A DNA stretch of 64,000 nt from Geopseudomonas aromaticivorans. GTDB lineage: Bacteria; Pseudomonadota; Gammaproteobacteria; Pseudomonadales; Pseudomonadaceae. The stretch spans positions 248,001 through 312,000 of the forward strand of contig NZ_JAHRGL010000030.1 of assembly GCF_019097855.1 (NCBI RefSeq), given 5' to 3'. Each line of letters starts with the position of its first letter. The stretch's first letter is position 1. Under the pieces are notes generated by a model. It made no database searches, was not told the DNA's origin, and saw only the letters and a list, made by a program, of their open reading frames with translations. This document shows, piece after piece, positions 9,043 through 19,053 of the stretch. A program made the translations under genes and the position numbers.

Positions 9043-9996
9043 GTGCGTGTGTTGGTGACCGGTGCCACAGGATTTGTCGGCCGGGGGCTGCTCAAAGAGT
9101 TGCCGCGCAGGGGCCATGTGGCGATTGCAACGACGCGCCGTGCAATATCCCATCTGGAGGGCGCGGAGCAGTGCTTCCAAATTGCCGATATGGGCGCCGA
9201 TAGCCACTGGCTGCCGGCCCTGGAGGGGATCGAGGCGGTAATCCATGCCGCTGCGCGCGTGCATGTCATGCAAGAGCGGAGCGCCGATCCTCTCGTGGAG
9301 TATCGGCGGGTGAATGTCCACGGTACCCTGCGCTTGGCCAGACAGGCAGCAGCGGCTGGTGTCCGGCGCTTTGTGTTCATCAGCTCTATCAAGGTGAATG
9401 GCGAGGGTACCGACCTGGGCAAGCCTTATTCGGTGGGCGATGTGCCTGCGCCGGTCGACCCTTATGGCATTTCCAAGCTGGAGGCGGAGCAAGGGCTGTT
9501 GGCCCTGGCGGCCGAAACGGGGATGGAGGTGGTGATCATCCGCCCTGTGCTGGTTTACGGGCCTGGAGTGAAGGCTAATTTCCGCAGCATGATGGATTGG
9601 CTGAGCAAGCGGATTCCGTTACCGCTGGGCGCCATTCACAACAAGCGCAGTTTGGTCGCTGTGGACAATCTGGTCGATCTGATCGTGACCTGTCTCGAGC
9701 ACCCGGCTGCGGCCAATCGGGTGTTCCTCGTCAGCGATGGTGAGGATTTGTCCACCACGGAGCTGCTGCGTCGGATGGGGGCTGCTCTGAATAAGCCTGC
9801 ATGCCTGTTTCCAGTACCGGCTGCCTGGCTCTGCGGAACCGCGCGGCTGTTCGGCCAGGAGGCGATTGCACAGAGGCTCTGTGGTTCGTTGCAGGTGGAT
9901 ATCGGACAGACCCGTCGTGTGCTCGGTTGGACGCCGCCAGTCACGGTCGACGAAGCTCTGCGCAAGACTGCCCGCGACTTTCTGGAGCATCGCTGA
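9043..9996 (+). CDS. wbpV: UDP-4-keto-6-deoxy-HexNAc 4-reductase, WbpV-like
   Basis: 317 residues from a GTG. Extended SDR: TGATGFVGRGL near the N-terminus, FISSIKVNG for the catalytic Ser, and YGISKLEAE for YxxxK. Length and immediate position before wbpL and wbpM match WbpV of P. aeruginosa and its relatives, which reduce the keto product of WbpM to UDP-D-QuiNAc or UDP-D-FucNAc. Which epimer is made cannot be told here. It abuts wbpL with no spacing (TGA then ATG). Confidence 0.82.
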   Translation: MRVLVTGATGFVGRGLLKELPRRGHVAIATTRRAISHLEGAEQCFQIADMGADSHWLPALEGIEAVIHAAARVHVMQERSADPLVEYRRVNVHGTLRLARQAAAAGVRRFVFISSIKVNGEGTDLGKPYSVGDVPAPVDPYGISKLEAEQGLLALAAETGMEVVIIRPVLVYGPGVKANFRSMMDWLSKRIPLPLGAIHNKRSLVAVDNLVDLIVTCLEHPAAANRVFLVSDGEDLSTTELLRRMGAALNKPACLFPVPAAWLCGTARLFGQEAIAQRLCGSLQVDIGQTRRVLGWTPPVTVDEALRKTARDFLEHR

Positions 9997-11025
9997 ATGA
10001 CAGCCTGGGTCCTTTTGCCAGTCGTGGCCGGTCTTTCACTGTTACTGACTGGTGGTCTGCGCCACTATGCCCTGGCGCGCAGTCTTATGGATATCCCCAA
10101 TGCGCGCAGCTCGCACAGCGTACCCACTCCGCGTGGTGGCGGTGTGGCGATTGTGCTGAGTTTTTTGCTGGCCTTGCCGTTGCTGGCAGCCGCGGGTCTG
10201 GCGGACTGGAGTTTGGTCTGGGCATTGCTGGGGGCGGGAGCGGGTATTGCTGTAATCGGCTTTCTCGACGATCACCGGCACATCGCCGCCCGCTGGCGTC
10301 TGCTGGGGCATTTTGGCGGTGCGGTTTGGGCGCTGTTCTGGTTGGGTGGCCTGCCCTCCTTGCAGCTATTCGGCCACCTGCTCGACCTCGGTTGGTTGGG
10401 GCATGTGCTGGCGGCGGTGTACTTGGTCTGGGTACTCAACCTATACAACTTCATGGATGGCATCGACGGTATTGCCAGTATCGAGGCCGTCTGCGTTTGT
10501 CTGGGCGGTGCACTACTGCTGGTCTTGCCAGGACTGGAGGGGACTGGGCACGCAACGTGGGTATTGCTGCTGCTAGCCGGAGCGGTCTGCGGCTTTCTGT
10601 TCTGGAACTTTCCTCCTGCCCAGATTTTCATGGGGGATGCCGGTAGTGGCTTTCTCGGAATCACCCTAGGCATTCTGTCCCTACAGGCTGCCTGGACTGC
10701 ACCGCAATTGTTGTGGAGCTGGGTGATTTTGCTTGGTGTGTTTATCGTCGATGCCACCTATACCCTGCTGCACCGTATGCTGAGAGGTGAAAAGGTTTAT
10801 GAGGCTCACCGCAGTCATGCATATCAACACGCGGCCAGGCAGCTCGGTGGGCATTTGCCGGTGACCTTGGTTGTGGCGGCGATCAACCTGTGCTGGTTGT
10901 TGCCGATGGCGCTCTGGGTGAGTTGGGGCGGTGTGGATGGCATGCTGGGGGTACTGATTGCCTATGTTCCTCTGGTGGGGGTGGCGATCAAGTTTCAGGC
11001 GGGAGCAGCGGAGTTGGGACGTTGA
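9997..11025 (+). CDS. wbpL: Undecaprenyl-phosphate glycosyl-1-phosphate transferase
   Basis: 342 residues, about ten to eleven membrane helices. Member of the WecA/MraY/WbpL polyprenyl-phosphate HexNAc-1-phosphate transferase family: SSHSVPTPRGGG, GFLDDHRH (acidic metal-binding pair), NLYNFMDGIDGIA and FMGDAGSGFLG, then YEAHRSHAYQH. It starts lipid-linked O-chain synthesis in the inner membrane by loading UDP-FucNAc/QuiNAc or GlcNAc on undecaprenyl phosphate. In P. aeruginosa, WbpL primes both A-band and B-band synthesis, which fits its place here after D-rhamnose genes. Confidence 0.94.
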   Translation: MTAWVLLPVVAGLSLLLTGGLRHYALARSLMDIPNARSSHSVPTPRGGGVAIVLSFLLALPLLAAAGLADWSLVWALLGAGAGIAVIGFLDDHRHIAARWRLLGHFGGAVWALFWLGGLPSLQLFGHLLDLGWLGHVLAAVYLVWVLNLYNFMDGIDGIASIEAVCVCLGGALLLVLPGLEGTGHATWVLLLLAGAVCGFLFWNFPPAQIFMGDAGSGFLGITLGILSLQAAWTAPQLLWSWVILLGVFIVDATYTLLHRMLRGEKVYEAHRSHAYQHAARQLGGHLPVTLVVAAINLCWLLPMALWVSWGGVDGMLGVLIAYVPLVGVAIKFQAGAAELGR

Positions 11026-11068
11026 TTGCACTGCAGGTTGCCTGTAACGCTGGTCGGGAGTCTGGTGG

Positions 11069-13093
11069 ATGTTGAGGATTGCCAACAAGCTCCGTGAGCA
11101 GATGGTTGCCCTGCCCAGGGGTTACAAGCGTCTGCTGCAGGTGGTCGCCGATATCCTGCTCGTCTGGCTGGCGCTATGGCTGGCATTCGCAGTGCGCTTG
11201 GGGGGGGTGGATGACATACACCCCTTCGGTGGTCATGCCTGGTTGTTCATCCTGGCGCCGATCATTGCCATTCCACTTTACATCCGCATCGGCATGTACC
11301 GCGCGGTCATGCGCTATTTGGGCAATGATGCCCTGGTGGCGATCTTCAAGGCGATTTCCTTTTCCGCGTTGTTGATGGCGCTGGCAATCTACTGGCGCCG
11401 CGACGTGCCGGCCTTCGTGCCGCGCTCGATGGTGTTCAACTACTGGTGGTTGAGCCTGTTTCTGGTTGGCGGACTGCGTCTGCTGATGCGTCAGTTCTTC
11501 TTGGGAGGATGGTTTTCTTCCGAGTTCACCATGCGCTTCAACCATGACGATGGTCTGCCCAAGGTGGTCATTTACGGTGCCGGGGCGGCAGGAAATCAGC
11601 TGCTTTCCGCACTGCGCATGGGGCGATCAATACGCCCCGTGGCGTTCATCGACGACGATGACTCCATCGCCAACCGGGTGATCGCCGGCCTGAAGGTCTA
11701 CAAACCCAAGCACATCCCGGAGTTGATCGAGGAAACCGGCGCCAGCGAGGTGCTGCTGGCGATTCCATCGGCCAGTCGTGCGCGCCGCCGTGAAATCCTT
11801 GCAGACTTGGAGGCGCATCCGCTGCATGTGCGGTCGGTGCCGGGCTTCATGGACCTGGCCAGCGGGCGAGTGAAGGTGGAAGACCTGCAGGAAGTGGATA
11901 TCGCCGACCTGCTCGGCCGCGATGCGGTGGCCCCGCGACCAGAACTCTTCCAGCGCTGCATCAGCGGCAATGTGGTGATGGTGACCGGGGCGGGGGGCTC
12001 GATAGGCTCCGAGCTGTGCCGACAGATCGTGACCCAGTCGCCGACTACGCTGATCCTGTTCGAGCACAGCGAGTACAACCTTTACAGCATTCACCAGGAG
12101 CTGGAGCGGCTGGTCCGTCGCGAGGCGCTGAATTTGCAACTGGTGCCTATCCTCGGTTCGATCCGTAATCCTGGGCGTCTGCTGGATGTGCTGCGTACCT
12201 GGCGCGTGAATACGGTCTACCACGCGGCCGCCTACAAGCATGTGCCGATGGTCGAGCACAACGTGGCCGAGGGTGTGCTGAACAATGTGCTCGGCACGCT
12301 CAACACCGCGCAGGCGGCGATCCAGGCTGGGGTGCAGCATTTCGTGCTGATCTCCACCGACAAGGCTGTGCGTCCAACCAACGTGATGGGCAGCACCAAG
12401 CGTCTGGCCGAGATGGTGCTGCAGGCGCTCAGTGGCGAGCCGGCTCCCTTGCTCTACGACGATGCCAGCGGTGTGCGCCAGGTCAACAAGACCCGCTTCA
12501 CCATGGTGCGTTTCGGCAATGTGCTGGGTTCGTCGGGCTCGGTGATTCCGCTGTTCCGCGAGCAGATCCGCCGCGGCGGTCCGGTGACCGTGACCCATCC
12601 GAACATCACCCGCTATTTCATGACCATCCCCGAGGCGGCCCAGCTGGTGATCCAGGCCGGTTCCATGGGGCAGGGCGGCGACGTGTTCGTGCTCGACATG
12701 GGCGAGCCGGTGCGCATCGCCGAGCTGGCGGAGAAGATGGTGCACCTGTCGGGGCTGTCGATACGCAGCGAGAGGAATCCGCGGGGTGATATCGCCATCG
12801 AGTTCAGCGGCCTGCGCCCAGGGGAGAAGCTTTACGAGGAACTGCTGATCGGCGACAACGTGACGCCTACCGAGCATCCGATGATCATGCGGGCCAACGA
12901 GGAGCACCTACCTTGGGAGCCGTTCCGTCAGGTACTGGCGGAACTGGTGGCAGCGGTCAAGCGTGACGAGTTCCAGCGCGTGCGCCAGATTCTGCGCTCC
13001 ACGGTGGATGGCTATGTACCCGAGGGCGAGATCGTCGACTGGATCCACCAGCAGCGACAGTTGGCCGAGGCGCCCCCGGCAGTATTGAAGTGA
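11069..13093 (+). CDS. wbpM: UDP-GlcNAc C4,6-dehydratase (membrane-bound nucleotide-sugar dehydratase)
   Basis: 674 residues: four N-terminal membrane helices (about 20-130), a first Rossmann-like region (YGAGAAGNQLL near 170), then the SDR catalytic domain with TGAGGSIGSELC near 310. The active site reads STDKAVRPTNVMGSTKR: the usual Tyr is replaced by Met, the Ser-Met-Lys arrangement described for WbpM. It forms UDP-4-keto-6-deoxy-GlcNAc for the upstream WbpV-like reductase. It is the last gene of the LPS locus. The following 120 bases contain no gene before the TPP riboswitch. Confidence 0.96.
   Translation: MLRIANKLREQMVALPRGYKRLLQVVADILLVWLALWLAFAVRLGGVDDIHPFGGHAWLFILAPIIAIPLYIRIGMYRAVMRYLGNDALVAIFKAISFSALLMALAIYWRRDVPAFVPRSMVFNYWWLSLFLVGGLRLLMRQFFLGGWFSSEFTMRFNHDDGLPKVVIYGAGAAGNQLLSALRMGRSIRPVAFIDDDDSIANRVIAGLKVYKPKHIPELIEETGASEVLLAIPSASRARRREILADLEAHPLHVRSVPGFMDLASGRVKVEDLQEVDIADLLGRDAVAPRPELFQRCISGNVVMVTGAGGSIGSELCRQIVTQSPTTLILFEHSEYNLYSIHQELERLVRREALNLQLVPILGSIRNPGRLLDVLRTWRVNTVYHAAAYKHVPMVEHNVAEGVLNNVLGTLNTAQAAIQAGVQHFVLISTDKAVRPTNVMGSTKRLAEMVLQALSGEPAPLLYDDASGVRQVNKTRFTMVRFGNVLGSSGSVIPLFREQIRRGGPVTVTHPNITRYFMTIPEAAQLVIQAGSMGQGGDVFVLDMGEPVRIAELAEKMVHLSGLSIRSERNPRGDIAIEFSGLRPGEKLYEELLIGDNVTPTEHPMIMRANEEHLPWEPFRQVLAELVAAVKRDEFQRVRQILRSTVDGYVPEGEIVDWIHQQRQLAEAPPAVLK
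11200..11207 (+). repeat. G8 homopolymer near the 5' end of wbpM
   Basis: Eight G bases across the Leu-Gly-Gly-Val codons 44-47, between the first membrane helices. A slip would remove the whole catalytic domain. Confidence 0.9.
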
Positions 13094-13216
13094 CGGGTGG
13101 CCTGAGCGCGAGCCCGTGAGGGTAGCCGCGAGCGCGTGCTGTGGCTTCTACGCTGGCAGTGCGTCCGTCCCGAACCACTGGCCCCACCCGCAGAGGCCGA
13201 TTAGACTAGTCGGGTT

Positions 13217-15276
<2,060 letters not shown>

Positions 15277-15292
15277 TGCGGTCACGCTGAAC

Positions 15293-15320
15293 GACAAACG
15301 GGCCCGCGGGCCCGTTTGTC
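15293..15320. terminator. Bidirectional terminator between thiC and the convergent lipoprotein gene
   Basis: A 28-base perfect palindrome (GACAAACGGGCCCG and its complement). Short A/T tracts lie in the stem on both strands. It overlaps the stop codon of the minus-strand gene by two bases, so it can serve both convergent genes. Confidence 0.8.
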
Positions 15321-16056
15321 ATTTCTGCGCCGGCAGAAACTCCGGCCTGAGCACATTGCGCAGGCGGCTGTAGGGAATGCTCAGCGTCGGATGGCCCATG
15401 GTGTAGGGCGCGATGGTGTAGACGTCGTACTTGAGCAGCACCTTGTCCCTGAGCAGGGCAATGTTGGCGGTCGGCTGGAACGGCCAGTTGCCGCGGAAGT
15501 CGGCGTCCTGCTCGAGCTTCTGCTCGCGCAGCCAGCGCTGGTGGGCTTCGCTGGCGGCCTGCCAGAACATTTCGTCGCCGCCGGGGATCAGCAGGTCGCT
15601 CGCCTGCAACGCCCGCTGGCGGCTGGTCGAGTAGTTGATGAAGGCGCGCCCCGGCATGCCATGGGCGCCGCCGCGGTACAGGTAGCTGGACAGCTCGATC
15701 ACCACGAGGTCGTCATGCTGGTCGATCAGCTTGGCCTGCAGCCAGGTTTCCTGGCCCTGCGGCGCGCGTTGCAGTTGCTCGACGCTGTATGCCTGCAGCG
15801 AGGCGGGCAGGGGGGCTTCGGTCTGTTCCACGGTCATCGCCAGCAGGGCACGCTCGATCAACTCGTTGAGCGGCGCCAACTCGGCGAACTGCAGGGTGTC
15901 GACGTTGACCAGGCTGCAGCGTTCGCCCTGGCAGGCGTCGGCGCGCTGTTCCCAGGTGATGCGCTGCGGCCGCAGTTGGTCGGATTGTCCGCCGAGGAAC
16001 TGGCAGGCGCCGAGCAGTGGCAGGCAGGCCAGGGCGAAAAGGGTGTAAAAACGCAT
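15319..16056 (-). CDS. RsiV/DUF3298-type lipoprotein
   Basis: 245 residues. The signal peptide ends in lipobox LGAC (Cys18), so it is probably an outer-membrane or periplasm-anchored lipoprotein. The mature part contains a YRGGAHGMPGRAFINY stretch, characteristic of the DUF3298 domain also found in RsiV, with an N-terminal DUF4163-like part. The start was chosen because it gives a clean signal peptide and has AAGGAG nearby; the open frame extends 48 codons further upstream. It corresponds to the hypothetical gene beside thiC in P. aeruginosa. Biochemical role unknown. Confidence 0.8.
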   Translation of the reverse strand: MRFYTLFALACLPLLGACQFLGGQSDQLRPQRITWEQRADACQGERCSLVNVDTLQFAELAPLNELIERALLAMTVEQTEAPLPASLQAYSVEQLQRAPQGQETWLQAKLIDQHDDLVVIELSSYLYRGGAHGMPGRAFINYSTSRQRALQASDLLIPGGDEMFWQAASEAHQRWLREQKLEQDADFRGNWPFQPTANIALLRDKVLLKYDVYTIAPYTMGHPTLSIPYSRLRNVLRPEFLPAQK

Positions 16057-16238
16057 GAGGCTCCTTGAGTGGATCGGCGCGTCTGGGTAGGGTGGCGCAT
16101 CGACAGTATTCGACCTCGGTGCTGGCAGCGGGTTCGTTCGTCCGCGCAGGACTATTCTGGCGCGGCGCTCGCCTCCGAGGTTCGAGGTATTCATTGGCAT
16201 GGCGGCTTGACCGCGCTGCAGTTACGCGGGGGAAGTAT

Positions 16239-16856
16239 ATGAGCGAGTCGTCGAAAACGGCCGATCTGAAAGTGGAAATCGTTGAGCGCGAGGCCTGTTT
16301 TCGTGGCTTCTATGCGCTGGATCGCGTGCACCTGCGCCACGAGCTGTTCGGCGGCGGCATGGGGCCGGTGATCAGTCGCGAGCTGTTCGTGCGCCACGAT
16401 GCGGTCTGCGTGCTGCCCTATGATCCGCTGCACGATGCCGTGGTGCTGATCGAGCAGTTCCGCGTCGGCGCGCTGGACAAGAGCGCGCACCCCTGGCTGC
16501 TGGAGCTGGTGGCCGGTCTGATCGACAAGGACGAGGTGCCGGAGGAGGTGGCGCGTCGTGAGGCGATGGAAGAGGCGGGGCTGACCCTCGGCGAGCTGTG
16601 GCCGGTGACCGCCTACTACCCTTCGCCGGGCGGCAGCGACGAGCGTGTGCACCTGTTCGTCGGTCGTTGCGACAGTCGCGGTGCCGGCGGCATCCACGGC
16701 CTGGTCGAGGAGGGCGAGGACATCCGCGTGCTGGTAATGAGCCTCGACGAGGCGCTGGCGGCGCTGGCGGCCGGGCGTCTCGACAATGCGGCGAGCATCA
16801 TCGCCCTGCAGTGGCTGGCGCTGAACCGCGAGCGGGTGCGGCAGACATGGCGCTGA
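16239..16856 (+). CDS. nudF: ADP-ribose pyrophosphatase (Nudix hydrolase)
   Basis: 205 residues; hydrolyses ADP-ribose to AMP and ribose-5-phosphate. The Nudix box is present: G-x5-E-x7-REAMEEAG near residues 97-119 (GLIDKDEVPEEVARREAMEE). The downstream TAYYPSPGGSDERVHLF segment is typical of NudF. The ATG at 16239 has GGGGGAAG upstream and gives the usual family length. It heads a compact set with the DUF1249 gene and cpdA, the order known from P. aeruginosa and, for nudF-yqiB-cpdA-yqiA-parE, from E. coli. Confidence 0.95.
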   Translation: MSESSKTADLKVEIVEREACFRGFYALDRVHLRHELFGGGMGPVISRELFVRHDAVCVLPYDPLHDAVVLIEQFRVGALDKSAHPWLLELVAGLIDKDEVPEEVARREAMEEAGLTLGELWPVTAYYPSPGGSDERVHLFVGRCDSRGAGGIHGLVEEGEDIRVLVMSLDEALAALAAGRLDNAASIIALQWLALNRERVRQTWR

Positions 16857-17320
16857 GCCTGCTGGCCGAGCGCTACCGGGTCGATCTGGCCGGGTTGCAG
16901 GCCACCTGCGAGGCCAACTACGCGCGGCTGATGCGCTTGCTGCCGGGGATGCGCGAGCGGCCGGCGCTGCGCCGCCTGGCGCTGAGTGCGGGTGACGCCA
17001 CTCTGGCGGTGCTGGCGCTCAAGGTCACCGAAGCCGGCCCCTACACCAGCACCGTGGAAGTGCGTGAGGAGCCGGGGCTGAGCTGGCTGCCGGCGCCTAG
17101 TCTGGAGGTGCGTGTCTATCACGATGCGCGCATGGCCGAGGTCACCGGCGCCGAACACTGTCGGCGCCTGCAGCCGCGCTATGGCTACCCGAATGCGGCC
17201 ATGCACCAGCCGGACGAGAAGAGCCAGCTCAACCTGTTCCTGGGCGAATGGTTGGCGCATTACCTGAACTGCGGCCATCTGGCGGAAAACCCAGTGGATC
17301 ACTCGGTCGTTCGCCGGTAG
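16847..17320 (+). CDS. DUF1249 (YqiB-like) protein
   Basis: 157 residues, overlapping the nudF end by 10 bases. The sequence (YRVDLAGLQATCEANYARLMRLLPG at the start; NLFLGEWLAHYLNCGH near the end) matches the YqiB/DUF1249 family, always found between nudF and cpdA. No enzymatic motif, signal peptide or membrane segment is seen. Function not established. Confidence 0.88.
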   Translation: MALSLLAERYRVDLAGLQATCEANYARLMRLLPGMRERPALRRLALSAGDATLAVLALKVTEAGPYTSTVEVREEPGLSWLPAPSLEVRVYHDARMAEVTGAEHCRRLQPRYGYPNAAMHQPDEKSQLNLFLGEWLAHYLNCGHLAENPVDHSVVRR

Positions 17321-17407
17321 TGTGAACCGTATAGCGGTCCTCGCTGGCCGCACATGCCAACATCATCCTTCCGCATTTGCGGTCCAATCGCCGACAGGAG
17401 ACGGCCT

Positions 17408-18223
17408 TTGCCCAGCGCCAAGTCCCCCTCAACAGCCGCACCGCTGATGCTGGTGCAGCTCACCGATAGCCACCTGTTCGCCGAAGCGGACGGCCGTCTG
17501 CTGGGTATGGATACCGCAGACAGTCTGAGCCGGGTGGTCGATCTGGTGCGCGCGGAGCAGCCGCGGGTCGACCTGATCCTCGCCAGCGGCGACCTGTCGC
17601 AGGACGGCTCCTTCGAGTCCTACCAGCGCTTTGCCGCCCTCACCGCGCCCCTCGAGGCGCCGGCGCGCTGGTTCGCCGGCAACCACGACGAGATGCAGAT
17701 GCTGCGCGAGGCCTGTGCCGGCACCGAGCGGCTGCAGATGGTCACCGATCTCGGCAACTGGCGGCTGATCGCCCTCGACTCGAGCATCCCCGGTGCCGTC
17801 CCCGGCCAGCTCGATGCCGGGCAACTGGCGCTGCTCGAGGCCGCGCTGGACAGCGCCGGCGAACGCCATGTGCTGCTGAGCTTCCATCATCACCCGGTAT
17901 CGGTGGGTTGCAACTGGCTGGACCCCATCGGTCTGCGCAATGCCGACTCACTGTTCGCGGTGATCGACCGCTACCCGAACCTGCGCTGTATGCTCTGGGG
18001 TCATGTCCATCAGGAAATCGACCAGCAGCGCAACGGTGTGCGTCTGCTGGCCTCGCCGTCTACCTGCGTGCAGTTCGCCCCCGGCAGCGAGGAGTTCCAG
18101 GTCAGCAGCGAGGCCCCCGGCTACCGCTGGCTGCGCCTGCATGCCGATGGCACGCTGGATACCGGCGTGTCGCGGGTCAGCGGGATCGACTTCGTCATCG
18201 ACTACAGCATCAAGGGCTACTGA
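17408..18223 (+). CDS. cpdA: 3',5'-cyclic-AMP phosphodiesterase
   Basis: 271 residues from a TTG with AGGAG seven bases upstream; an in-frame ATG at 17354 has no ribosome site. A calcineurin-type metallophosphoesterase with all five metal blocks: LTDSHLF (DxH), SGDLSQD, GNHDE, SFHHHP and GHVHQ. It degrades cAMP, and in P. aeruginosa it opposes CyaA/CyaB in the Vfr regulon. Confidence 0.94.
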   Translation: MPSAKSPSTAAPLMLVQLTDSHLFAEADGRLLGMDTADSLSRVVDLVRAEQPRVDLILASGDLSQDGSFESYQRFAALTAPLEAPARWFAGNHDEMQMLREACAGTERLQMVTDLGNWRLIALDSSIPGAVPGQLDAGQLALLEAALDSAGERHVLLSFHHHPVSVGCNWLDPIGLRNADSLFAVIDRYPNLRCMLWGHVHQEIDQQRNGVRLLASPSTCVQFAPGSEEFQVSSEAPGYRWLRLHADGTLDTGVSRVSGIDFVIDYSIKGY

Positions 18224-18274
18224 GTCCGAGGTGAATGCGGCCTGCTCCGATCTGCGTGGCGGTGGGGGCGCCGC

Positions 18275-18298
18275 GTAGGGTGCGCCGCGCGCACCCTA
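18275..18298. repeat. REP-like palindrome between cpdA and the YqiA gene
   Basis: TAGGGTGCGC and GCGCACCCTA form a perfect 10-bp stem with a 3-base loop. There is no T tract. It shares the GTAGGGTG seed seen in other intergenic spots of this window and could also end cpdA transcription. Confidence 0.6.
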
Positions 18299-18379
18299 AG
18301 ACTCGAGTGTCATTCGACTTGAATGCGGCGGCTGGATAATGTTTTCCTTGTATATCTATCCAGTTGCAAGGCGCCGCAG

Positions 18380-19003
18380 ATGTCTTCGTTGCCGACCCTC
18401 ATCTATCTCCACGGCTTCAACAGCTCGCCGCAATCGCTGAAGGCGCGCCAGCTGGTCGCGGCCTTCGAACGCCTGGGCCTGGCGGCGCAGTTGCGCCTGC
18501 CGGCCTTGCACCATGATCCGCGCCAGGCCATTGCCCAGCTCGAGGCCGAGATTGCCGGGGCCGAGCGCCCGGTGCTGGTCGGCAGTTCCCTCGGCGGCTA
18601 CTATGCGACCTTTCTAGCCGAACGGCATGGCCTCAAGGCCCTGCTGATCAACCCGGCGGTGCGCGTGCGGCGTTACTTTGCCGACTACCTCGGTCCGCAG
18701 CAGAACTTCCACAGCGGCGAACGCTGGGAGCTGACCCGCGAACATGTCGATGCGCTGGCGGCGCTGGAAGTGCCGCCGCCGCAGGATGCGGCACGCTTTA
18801 CCGTGTGGCTGCAGACCGGCGACGAGACCCTCGACTACCGTGATGCGGCCGACTACTACCGGTACTGCACGCTGGATATCCGCGCAGGCGGCGATCACGG
18901 TTACCAAGGGTTCGCCGAACGCCTGCCGGAGCTGCTGGCCTTTGCCGGCTTTCCTGCGGGGCTGTGGCGTGACTCCGAGCCTCACGCCCGTCCGCATGCC
19001 TGA
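18380..19003 (+). CDS. YqiA-family alpha/beta-hydrolase esterase
   Basis: 207 residues. TLIYLHGFNSSPQSLKA is the family opening, VGSSLGGYYATFLA holds the nucleophile Ser in GSSLGG, and GGDHGYQGF holds the catalytic His with an Asp nearby. E. coli YqiA hydrolyses short acyl esters and lies immediately upstream of parE, as here (50 bases). The ATG at 18380 gives the family length; the open frame extends 19 codons upstream without a good ribosome site. Confidence 0.9.
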   Translation: MSSLPTLIYLHGFNSSPQSLKARQLVAAFERLGLAAQLRLPALHHDPRQAIAQLEAEIAGAERPVLVGSSLGGYYATFLAERHGLKALLINPAVRVRRYFADYLGPQQNFHSGERWELTREHVDALAALEVPPPQDAARFTVWLQTGDETLDYRDAADYYRYCTLDIRAGGDHGYQGFAERLPELLAFAGFPAGLWRDSEPHARPHA

Positions 19004-19053
19004 GCGCTGCCGCCCGTTCAGCTGCCCCCTTTTTGCCAGACAGAAGTCCACCC

